16,664 nucleotides of DNA. Source: Enteractinococcus helveticum (GTDB taxonomy: Bacteria; Actinomycetota; Actinomycetes; Actinomycetales; Micrococcaceae). Position numbers and translations under genes: made by a program. Numbering within the stretch: the stretch's first letter is position 1; the number at the start of each line of letters is the position of its first letter. Below are positions 7,428 to 12,682 of the stretch, in pieces. The notes under the pieces are model-generated. The model worked only from the letters and a program-made list of their open reading frames with translations, did not search any database and had not been told where the DNA came from. Location: assembly GCF_020742345.1 (NCBI RefSeq), contig NZ_DYXC01000139.1:1-16664 (forward strand), written 5' to 3'.

Positions 7428-8107
7428 GCTGCATCACCGGAGTTCTGTGCGCTTGGGGAATCCAGGGATAGTGACACGTGGGAGACGACGTGTGGGACGT
7501 GTTCGCCAACTTTTGCCCAGGCGTTGAAGATCACGGTGAGCACGCAGGACAGGTCGCCGCGCACCGTAGTGGCGAAGTGATCTTCGGTGACCTCAAGCCC
7601 GGAGTCTTTGACTTCCTGGATGGCCTCCATGATCGGGTCCATGTGTGGCAAGTTGCCGTCGGTCAACGGGTACAGCGACCAGGATGCTGCCGCAGGTATT
7701 CCGGATTTGTCCAGGAAGACGCGCTTTTCGGCAGGCAGTTCACCGGGGACCAATTCACAGGCTGCACCGCCTGGGCAGCCGCGGGACAGCAGGATGTGGC
7801 TGGTCAGGTGGCGTCGTTCCGAAGCCACCGAAGCCGAGTGAATCAGGGTTGCCGCATAGGCTGCGAGTTTTTGTGCGGCGTCGCCGGTTTTGACTCCCAC
7901 GTAGGTGGAGACTTCCCCGGTTTGAATATCCAGCCCCTCGGTCAGCCCGTGAGGTCTCAGGACTTCGCTGGTGTGTTTGATGGCATCGACAATGATGCGT
8001 TCGAAATCATCGGCGTGCGGGTGCACACTGATGCGCATCCCAATGCCGATTTGTTCTGGTGTCAGCTCTGCCCCGAGCGTTTGGGGCGATAGTGTTGGAC
8101 CACTCAC
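7424..8107 (-). CDS. ykoF: Thiamine/HMP-binding protein YkoF
   Basis: A soluble 227-residue protein made of two similar ferredoxin-like halves. The first starts around GIGMRISVHPHADDF and ends before the HILLSRGCPG segment. The second starts at AAASWSLYPL, continues with MDPIMEAIQ, and ends with THV-like strands HVVSHVSLSL. YkoF of Bacillus subtilis binds thiamine and HMP and belongs to this transporter operon; an intracellular role in substrate capture is inferred. I chose GTG at 8107 over the in-frame GTG at 8128. The former has AAGGGAG 6 nt upstream, and the latter lies inside the arm of a regulatory hairpin with no binding site. Translation continues into ykoE through a 4-nt overlap. It is the first gene of the operon and lies 47 bp after the TPP aptamer. 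Confidence 0.9.
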   Translation of the reverse strand: MSGPTLSPQTLGAELTPEQIGIGMRISVHPHADDFERIIVDAIKHTSEVLRPHGLTEGLDIQTGEVSTYVGVKTGDAAQKLAAYAATLIHSASVASERRHLTSHILLSRGCPGGAACELVPGELPAEKRVFLDKSGIPAAASWSLYPLTDGNLPHMDPIMEAIQEVKDSGLEVTEDHFATTVRGDLSCVLTVIFNAWAKVGEHVPHVVSHVSLSLDSPSAQNSGDAA

Positions 8108-8130
8108 GGTGGTCTCCCTTCCGACCACCG
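8107..8130 (-). promoter_or_regulatory. Hairpin presenting the ykoF Shine-Dalgarno (riboswitch expression platform)
   Basis: On the transcript, CGGTGGTC and GACCACCG form a perfect 8-bp stem enclosing an 8-nt loop, GGAAGGGA, which is the Shine-Dalgarno of ykoF. The last base of the 3' arm is the first G of the GTG start codon. The hairpin is positioned to control ribosome access. It is probably the switching part of the TPP riboswitch, acting on translation rather than transcription. This is inferred from pairing alone. Confidence 0.65.
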
Positions 8131-8131
8131 G

Positions 8132-8151
8132 GTTCTCAACAACTCGAGAAC
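8132..8151 (-). promoter_or_regulatory. Linker stem-loop between TPP aptamer and ykoF start
   Basis: GTTCTC (8151-8146 on the minus strand) pairs with GAGAAC (8137-8132), leaving an 8-nt loop. It lies between the aptamer and the Shine-Dalgarno hairpin. No T-run follows, so it is not a normal intrinsic terminator. It may help switch between alternative folds. Confidence 0.4.
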
Positions 8152-8154
8152 TTC

Positions 8155-8248
8155 GGACCTCTCCCTACGCCAGCATGATCTGGATCAGGTGAATCGGGTC
8201 TGCGGCATCTCCGCACTCTCAGCACCAGTTTCAGTGCACCCCGGGGTC
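8155..8248 (-). ncRNA. TPP riboswitch (THI-box)
   Basis: The minus strand has the conserved THI elements in order. A GACC arm at 8248-8245 is followed by GGGGTGC, then GGTGCTGAGA (CTGAGA at 8222-8217), ACCTGATC, GATCATGC and GCGTAGGGA (8190-8162). A closing GGTCC arm ends at 8155. GACC and GGTC form the P1 stem. The element binds thiamine pyrophosphate, and the ykoF-E-D-C operon follows, so uptake is expected to fall when TPP is plentiful. Lack of a terminator and the hairpin around the ykoF ribosome site favour translational control. Confidence 0.95.
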
Positions 8249-8261
8249 TATGTCGCACACC

Positions 8262-8292
8262 ACCATAGTCGGTTAAGACGGCGCCTGGCCAA
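8262..8292 (-). promoter_or_regulatory. Possible promoter of the ykoFEDC operon
   Basis: Upstream of the aptamer on the minus strand, TATGGT (8267-8262) could serve as -10 and TTGGCC (8292-8287) as -35, with a 19-nt spacer. The -10 would place the transcript start a few bases before the aptamer. The match is loose and the spacer slightly long. Confidence 0.3.
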
Positions 8293-8359
8293 CGTTGCGA
8301 TTTTCTACGAGTACTCTCGGCCTCGCGACGGCGGGAAGGAAACGTATGGTATTTGAACC

Positions 8360-9052
8360 TCAGAGTGCCGGCAGTTCTTCAAAGCGATCATGACATTCGG
8401 GACACAGAGGTAGGCTTGCGTAATCTTGTGGAGCCACGAAGATCACTCCACACATTGCTCTGATACCTGTACCTTCAATAAGGCTCCCAGCAATATGGGC
8501 CCTGTGTGCATAGTGTTTGTGAACACCAGGCTTCGATTCCGCCAGCTCGCCCCGATCAACAAGGTCTCTTAGAACTTGCCCTCGTTTCTGCCAATAGCCT
8601 GTCTCGGCGTACGTCGAGAATTCGTCCTGGAACCGTTCCCAATCCTGCTCGGGCGGATGCAACGATATTAGAAGACGAAGAGTCAGCTGCCATTCGAGGT
8701 GTCCGCCAGGCTGCAAGCTGGATCCGATGCTGCCGTCATCTTTAGATTGCTTCTTCGCGTTGTAACGCCCTGACCCAAAGTCGATAGAAACAACTGCTTC
8801 GTCGAAAGTGTAACCAGGTTCCTGGAACGAGCTGATTTCGAGTTCTATGACTGCATAAGTCTCAGCATCATTCAATGGGTGGGGTATTTCAATAGTGCGA
8901 GGCGTTCCTGGACGAATGTTTTCGAGTATCTGGAGAACCCTGCGTTGGATTTCGAGGTCCCACTCCGTCAAGAGGCGTCCAGCCGTTTCTTGTTTCAGAA
9001 GCCGTTTGTCTTCATTTTTCGGTAACCATGCCTCCACCGCGCCAGATGTCAC
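8360..9052 (-). pseudogene. DUF3039-like zinc-site protein, 5'-truncated at the IS end
   Basis: The open frame ends at 8360 and can start at GTG 9052 (230 aa). However, in-frame codons EDHDDFYFRVEQA continue smoothly back to the IS boundary at 9092, and there is no Shine-Dalgarno at 9052, so the true start was probably lost. The C-terminus resembles the actinobacterial DUF3039 family: HKHYAHRAH (178-186), then MCGVIFVAP (200-208) and LCPECHDRF (216-224). C201, C217 and C220 plus a His would form a zinc site. Normal DUF3039 proteins are short; here about 170 residues precede that part, including an Asp/Glu-rich segment (60-92) and a Trp-rich one (118-155). That longer architecture is unknown to me. 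A fragment translated from GTG 9052 remains possible. Confidence 0.6.
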
Positions 9053-9092
9053 AGCTTGTTCAACGCGGAAATAAAAATCGTCATGATCCTCG

Positions 9093-9117
9093 TGAAGCGC
9101 CCTGGGTTTTGTTCCGT
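9093..9117 (+). repeat. Left terminal inverted repeat of the IS3 element
   Basis: TGAAGCGC followed by CCTGGGTTTTGTTCCGT. It matches the inverted right end at 23 of 25 positions; mismatches are at positions 5 and 8. This end abuts the broken DUF3039-like gene and lies next to the orfB stop codon. Confidence 0.88.
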
Positions 9118-9120
9118 TTT

Positions 9121-10032
9121 TTATACGGGGCTCAGGGCTTGAGCCTGGGTCATATGATAGCTGGCTTCTACTTCGGTCGGGGTCTGGTAGTTCAAGGCTT
9201 CATGCAATCGGGTGGTATTCCACCAGTGGACCCAGTTCATCGTTTCGAATTCCACCTCGGTGGCTGATGGCCACGCGGGCCGAGCATAAATCAATTCGGT
9301 CTTATACAAGCCATTAACCGTCTCGGCCAATGCATTATCGTAAGCATCTCCAGCGGTCCCAACCGATGCCGTCAGACCAGCCTTGGCAAGATGTTCGGTA
9401 TAGCGAATGCTGACATATTGCGAGCCGCGGTCGCTGTGGTGGACTAAGCCATCCAGGGCTTGGTCTTTGGCACTGAGCAGCGCGTGCTCTAACGCTTCCA
9501 AGGGCAGCGCATCAGTACGCATCGTCGTGCGGGTCGACCAGCCCACGATCTTACGACTGAAGGCATCCGTGACAAACGCGGTGTAGCAAAATCCGCTGGT
9601 GGTGCGCACATAGGTTATATCCGCGACCCACAGCCGGTTGGGTGCTGTGACGCCAAAGTCCCGGTTGACCAGATCTGGCCGCTGATCCGGGACCTTCGCA
9701 GCGATGGTGGTGTGGGGTTTTCGTCCTCGCACCACACCGCTGAGTCCCGCCAGGCGCATCAGCCGAGCCACTTGGTCACGGCCAACTTCCCAGCCAGCAC
9801 GTCTCATGGCATGCCATATTTTGCGCACCCCATAGACCCCATAATTGGCTTGGTGCAGCTCTTTGATCACCGGAATCAACGCGGCATCCCGGCGCGAACG
9901 ATCACTGGCAGGACGGGCTTTCGCCGCCCGATAGCCGCGTGAGGTGATAAACCCACGATCTGTCGCGCCCAGGACACGACAGATGGACTCGACTCCGAAA
10001 CGATCCCTGAACATATCGATATATGCGATCAT
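9121..10032 (-). CDS. IS3-family transposase OrfB (DDE integrase core)
   Basis: A 303-residue catalytic part of the transposase. An N-terminal helical HTH_21-like region (about 40-110) contains VYGVRKIWHAMRRAGWEVGRDQVARLMR. The RNase H-like core then has D138 in WVADITYV, D201 in HHSDRGSQY and E237 in ALAETVNGLYKTE, the correct D-D(35)E spacing. The C-terminus has the usual WHWWNTTRLHEALNYQTP-type stretch. The ATG overlaps the orfA stop as ATGA. A -1 frameshift at the slippery site in orfA would make the full OrfAB transposase. The frame is intact, so the element may be active. Confidence 0.93.
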   Translation of the reverse strand: MIAYIDMFRDRFGVESICRVLGATDRGFITSRGYRAAKARPASDRSRRDAALIPVIKELHQANYGVYGVRKIWHAMRRAGWEVGRDQVARLMRLAGLSGVVRGRKPHTTIAAKVPDQRPDLVNRDFGVTAPNRLWVADITYVRTTSGFCYTAFVTDAFSRKIVGWSTRTTMRTDALPLEALEHALLSAKDQALDGLVHHSDRGSQYVSIRYTEHLAKAGLTASVGTAGDAYDNALAETVNGLYKTELIYARPAWPSATEVEFETMNWVHWWNTTRLHEALNYQTPTEVEASYHMTQAQALSPV

Positions 10033-10349
10033 CTCGTCGTGGGGCGGTCGAGTTCCGCTGCGAAAAAAGCTGACGCCGTCTTGAGGATCTCATTGGCCCG
10101 GCGCAGCTCCGCGTTCTCCCGCTTCAGCTTCCGGATTTGCTCTTGGGCATCCGTGGGCACCCCTGACTTCTTGCCGGTATCCACTTCAGCTTGTTCCACC
10201 CATCGGCGCAACGTCTCTGTCGCGATACTGAGCTTGGGCGCGGTTTCACGAATCACCACATACCGGCTCGGCGCGTCTTCATCTTCGAGCCGATCAAGCA
10301 CCAAGCGCGTGGCACGATCTTTAAACGACTGCGGGTATTTGGTTGGCAT
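10029..10349 (-). CDS. IS3-family OrfA (helix-turn-helix/leucine zipper)
   Basis: A 106-residue DNA-binding protein. It has an HTH_Tnp_1 fold (about 5-60, with KLSIATETLRRWVEQAEVD around 39-57), followed by a leucine zipper IRKLKRENAELRRANEILKT (about 71-90) and the typical end SAFFAAELDRP. The protein binds the IS ends and, alone, usually limits transposition. The TTTTTTC heptamer at 10068-10062 in its last quarter is a -1 slippery site. The shifted frame reads through to the orfB ATG. Confidence 0.93.
   Translation of the reverse strand: MPTKYPQSFKDRATRLVLDRLEDEDAPSRYVVIRETAPKLSIATETLRRWVEQAEVDTGKKSGVPTDAQEQIRKLKRENAELRRANEILKTASAFFAAELDRPTTR
10062..10068 (-). promoter_or_regulatory. Programmed -1 frameshift site of the IS3 element
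   Basis: On the minus strand the heptamer T-TTT-TTC fits the X-XXY-YYZ slippery pattern in the orfA frame (GCT TTT TTC). After a -1 slip the reading frame continues CGC AGC GGA ... GAC GAG ATG ATC into orfB without a stop, producing the fused transposase expected for IS3 elements. Confidence 0.75.
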
Positions 10350-10371
10350 AGTTCTATCCTCTCATTTTAGG

Positions 10372-10396
10372 ACGGAACAAAACCCAGGACGGTTCA
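10372..10396 (-). repeat. Right terminal inverted repeat of the IS3 element
   Basis: Read on the minus strand it begins TGAACCGT and continues CCTGGGTTTTGTTCCGT. Its first three bases TGA follow directly on the trxB codons AAG TTC and supply the stop of the truncated reductase. Confidence 0.88.
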
Positions 10397-10915
10397 GAAC
10401 TTGGTCAGGAACAGCGCCTCTTCCATGGCCGAGTCGCCACCGCCCACCACGGCAATCTCGTGCTCCTTAAAGAAGAACCCATCACAGGTGGCACACCAGC
10501 TCACACCTCGACCCACAAATTCTTTCTCACCGGGCACCCCCAACTCCCGGTACGCCGAGCCGGTAGACAACACCACACTGCGAGCGCGCACTACTTCGCC
10601 GGTGCCCAATGTAATTTCCTTAATAGGCTTGTCCAGGGTGAGCGCGGTGGCGTCTTCGCGACGAATATCGGCACCGAAACGCAGTGCCTGTTGTTCCATG
10701 TTCATCATCAGCTCTGGACCCATAATGCCTTCAGGGAAGCCAGGAAAGTTTTCCACATCGGTGGTGTTCATCAATTCCCCGCCGGCTGTGACCGAGCCGG
10801 CAATCACCACCGGAGCCAGGTTTGCTCGCGCCGTGTAGACGGCGGCGGTGTAGCCGGCCGGACCGGAGCCCACTATGACGACGTCGTGGATGGGTTCAGA
10901 AATCTGCTCGGTCAC
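10394..10915 (-). pseudogene. trxB: Thioredoxin reductase, truncated after 173 codons by the IS3 element
   Basis: TrxB passes electrons from NADPH through FAD to thioredoxin in the cytoplasm. Residues 1-173 are well preserved: FAD-binding VGSGPAGYTAAVYTARA (15-31), GGELMNTTDVENFPGFP (45-61), the redox pair CATC (141-144) and the first NADPH-binding motif GGGDSAMEEALFL (158-170). Intact enzymes have about 310-330 residues. Here the sequence ends at TKF, exactly where the IS begins. The rest of the NADPH domain and the returning FAD segment are missing, so activity is very unlikely. GTG 10915 is preferred: AGGAGG lies 9 nt upstream, although TTG 10921 is in frame. trxA, often next to trxB in actinobacteria, is not in the window. 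A chromosomal second copy, or an assembly join at the IS, would explain survival. Confidence 0.9.
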
Positions 10916-11098
10916 GGTCAAGGTCCTCCTGCATGGGCATTTCTTAGGTGGTGCACGGGGTGGCGTAGTGATACGCCTGCTGACTACCCATGCTGGCTGA
11001 GCCGGCACACCCATACAACAGCGCTACCGCCCCATGGAAACCCGAGGGAACCTGATTGGGAGCGCACAGCAAGCCTGGTGCGGGCGTTTTCTGTCGTG

Positions 11099-11104
11099 TA
11101 ATAT
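11099..11104 (+). promoter_or_regulatory. Possible -10 box of the secreted four-cysteine protein gene
   Basis: TAATAT in an otherwise GC-rich stretch, 42 bp before the ATG at 11146, is a fair -10 candidate. No clear -35 is present. The gap to divergent trxB (10916-11145) must also carry the trxB promoter. Confidence 0.25.
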
Positions 11105-11145
11105 TGCCATATCTGCACGTCACGACGACATTTGGAGTGAAATTC

Positions 11146-11448
11146 ATGGCACGCAAGTCCTTCAAACAGACTTTAGCCACACTGGCCGCTGGCGGTCTGC
11201 TCGCCACCGGCCTGATGACCGCAAGTAGCGTTGCCTCAGCACCGGAGGCCCAGGCGGCCGGGTGTTTTGTGGTTCAGATGCCCACGGTCATCTCGGGTAG
11301 CTGTAATCAACCGTCGCTTGTCACTTTTCAGTGTGTCGGCACACGAGGCAGTTGGGCCTATACGTACCGCAGAGCCACGAACTTCGCCATCAAGAAACCC
11401 TGCGCACTCGCATATAACCTGAACATTAAACGCATTACGTGGAACTAG
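11146..11448 (+). CDS. Small secreted protein with four cysteines, function unknown
   Basis: A 100-residue protein. A Sec signal peptide is clear: basic MARKSFK, hydrophobic core TLATLAAGGLLATGLM (9-24), and a cleavage region APEAQA-AG near 37-38. The mature part is only about 63 residues, basic (several Arg/Lys in 66-85 and 95-97) and aromatic. Cysteines are at C40, C53, C63 and C86, which could form two disulfides. The ATG at 11146 is chosen because GGAG (11134-11137) lies 8 nt upstream and the signal peptide begins there; the upstream in-frame ATG at 11056 has neither. I recognise no family. It could be a secreted antimicrobial or inhibitor peptide or a surface factor. It is convergent with the sortase gene, 13 bp away. 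Confidence 0.75.
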   Translation: MARKSFKQTLATLAAGGLLATGLMTASSVASAPEAQAAGCFVVQMPTVISGSCNQPSLVTFQCVGTRGSWAYTYRRATNFAIKKPCALAYNLNIKRITWN

Positions 11449-11461
11449 TACACACGAGTTA

Positions 11462-12346
11462 TCAGACACTTCGACGCGGTTTTCTCCACCACGTGGGACC
11501 AAACACGAACAGCGCAGCGAGGATAACCGCCGCCCCGATATACACCGCCCACCAGGGGAATCCTGGTTGTTCAGTCTGAAGTGGGTACTGTTCAGGGCCC
11601 TCTATATTGGGGATGCGCTCGGCAGTGACGAGTAAGCGGTGGCTGTTCACCCCGATGGGTGTGCACGTCACCAGTGTCAGCAGGTCTCGGCCGGCTTCTG
11701 GAATCAGTGATTCTGTTTCATGAGGCAATACTTCATCCATGCGTCTCACCTGGTAGGTGAAATTCTCACCGTAGGTCTCAATGGTAAAAATATCGTTTTC
11801 ATTGAGTTTATCCAGGTGGGTGAAGAGCACCGCTTCAGCGAGTCCAGAATGCGCGGTGAGCACCGAGTGGGTGTCTTTTCCTCCCACGGGAAGCGCGGTG
11901 CCGTAGAGGTGGCCGACTCCTTTATCTAATACTTCTGCACTTGTGCCGTGATAAATGGGCAAATCAACATTGATTTCCGGTATCACAATGCGCGCCATGA
12001 CACCGGTGGGAACGCCTTCAAGAATGCTCAAATAGTTTTGGTACGGTTGCGAATCAACGCTGGCTAGCCCGCGGGTGAAGGGGTCAAAAGCGGCACCGGA
12101 CTGAAGTGTCTGGTTATATGTGTGCGCTTCGGCGAGTGCTTCGGCCCGCACCAGTTCTGAGATTTCATCGACCTGCACGCTGTAATTATCAATCAGCTGT
12201 GACTGGTTGAGTTGGGAAAACCAGCTCGCCGTCATCGGATATAGCATCACCAACACGCCCAGTAGCCCCAGCACCGCAAACTGCAGACGGTGTTTGACGG
12301 GTGCAGGACGTGTTCTTCGAGGACGTTGCAGAACAGCTTCGCTCAT
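11462..12346 (-). CDS. srtC: Class C (pilin-polymerising) sortase
   Basis: A 294-residue membrane-anchored transpeptidase that joins pilin subunits through the LPxTG threonine and the pilin-motif lysine outside the cell. It has an N-terminal span (21-42) and a C-terminal span (266-283), the two-anchor arrangement of class C enzymes. The lid motif DPF is at 88-90. Catalytic residues are H166 in LTAHSG, C228 in TLVTCTPIGVNSHRLLV (224-240) and R237. The ATG overlaps the stop of the small upstream gene by 4 nt. Downstream of the two pilins, it is expected to polymerise the SpaA-type shaft pilin. The order pilin-pilin-sortase resembles fimQ-fimP-srtC of Actinomyces. Confidence 0.95.
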   Translation of the reverse strand: MSEAVLQRPRRTRPAPVKHRLQFAVLGLLGVLVMLYPMTASWFSQLNQSQLIDNYSVQVDEISELVRAEALAEAHTYNQTLQSGAAFDPFTRGLASVDSQPYQNYLSILEGVPTGVMARIVIPEINVDLPIYHGTSAEVLDKGVGHLYGTALPVGGKDTHSVLTAHSGLAEAVLFTHLDKLNENDIFTIETYGENFTYQVRRMDEVLPHETESLIPEAGRDLLTLVTCTPIGVNSHRLLVTAERIPNIEGPEQYPLQTEQPGFPWWAVYIGAAVILAALFVFGPTWWRKPRRSV

Positions 12347-12522
12347 AGGTTCCGGTTCCTCATCCAGTAAATCAATCCCAGAACTGCCACTCCCACCAGA
12401 ATGACGGCGCCGCCGGTGTAAAACACGTTGACCGTGAGCCCACCAAAGTCTGGTTCAATCTCGACGAGTTCACGATCGGTGTGGCTGAGCCAAAAACCCG
12501 TCAACAGTAATGACAACAACAC
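12343..12522 (-). CDS. 59-residue membrane protein with sorting-signal-like C-terminus
   Basis: This gene starts at GTG 12522 with AGGAG 7 nt upstream and ends in an ATGA overlap with the sortase ATG. The product begins with a hydrophobic MLLSLLLTGFWLS (1-13), followed by a short acidic stretch HTDRELVEIEPDFG (14-27). It ends with VNVFYTGGAVILVGVAVLGL (31-50) and IYWMRNRNL. The last part copies the plan of an LPxTG signal: T-G-G, a hydrophobic span and a basic tail RNR. The motif itself is VFYTG instead of LPxTG. The shaft pilin ends in LRNRARSAA, a similar tail. Its position inside the pilus operon and translational coupling to the sortase suggest a helper of pilus assembly. I know no named family; it could also be a worn-down pilin remnant. 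Confidence 0.65.
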   Translation of the reverse strand: MLLSLLLTGFWLSHTDRELVEIEPDFGGLTVNVFYTGGAVILVGVAVLGLIYWMRNRNL

Positions 12523-12576
12523 CGAACAACTCCTGAAATCAGTAGATCCATACGGTAAATGGATCAGAATGGAATG

Positions 12577-12619
12577 CCCCGGCGGGGTGGTCCCTCATCT
12601 CAAAGGCTCCCCGCCGGGG
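12577..12619 (-). terminator. Strong GC hairpin between shaft pilin and downstream pilus genes
   Basis: CCCCGGCGGGG (12577-12587) and CCCCGCCGGGG (12609-12619) are perfect inverted repeats of 11 bp with a 21-nt loop. On the minus strand no T-run follows, so this is probably a partial terminator or an mRNA-stabilising or processing element rather than a full stop. It would allow much more shaft pilin than sortase to be made. Confidence 0.6.
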
Positions 12620-12682
12620 TGTGAACAACAGTTTCGGGGTTCTACCGCACCTGTGTTGTTTCCTCAGTTTTATCAGAGGCGC

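Larger units (their letters stand above)
9093..10396 (-). mobile_element. IS3-family insertion sequence, complete (1304 bp)
   Basis: The element contains orfA and orfB on the minus strand and is bounded by 25-bp terminal inverted repeats that match at 23 positions. The inner 17 bases (CCTGGGTTTTGTTCCGT) are perfect, and the tips are TGAA...TTCA. The OrfA coiled coil, the DDE transposase and a -1 slippery site place it in the IS3 subgroup of the IS3 family. Flanks are ...CCTCG on the left and GAACTTGG on the right; no 3-4 bp target duplication is visible. Both flanks are broken genes, which suggests a deletion or recombination next to the element. Confidence 0.92.

Noticed and set aside
8128..8128. 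GTG at 8128 as the ykoF start
   Set aside because: It is in frame but lies inside the 5' arm of the 8-bp hairpin, and no Shine-Dalgarno precedes it. GTG 8107 has AAGGGAG at 6 nt.
8346..8393. Short plus-strand frame starting ATGGTATTTGAA, similar to the macA start
   Set aside because: It has only 15 codons before a stop, lies opposite the end of another gene, and its similarity to macA is limited to about 10 bases.
9088..10400. Target site duplication at the IS3 ends
   Set aside because: Bases outside the 25-bp repeats (CCTCG left, GAACT right) do not match at 3-5 bp.
10916..11014. Longer N-terminus of TrxB from 11014
   Set aside because: TrxB proteins start just before the DVVIVGSGPAG motif. 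AGGAGG at 10925-10930 fits GTG 10915.
11056..11145. Longer form of the secreted protein from ATG 11056
   Set aside because: It would put about 30 residues before an obvious signal peptide and has no ribosome site. GGAG sits correctly before ATG 11146.
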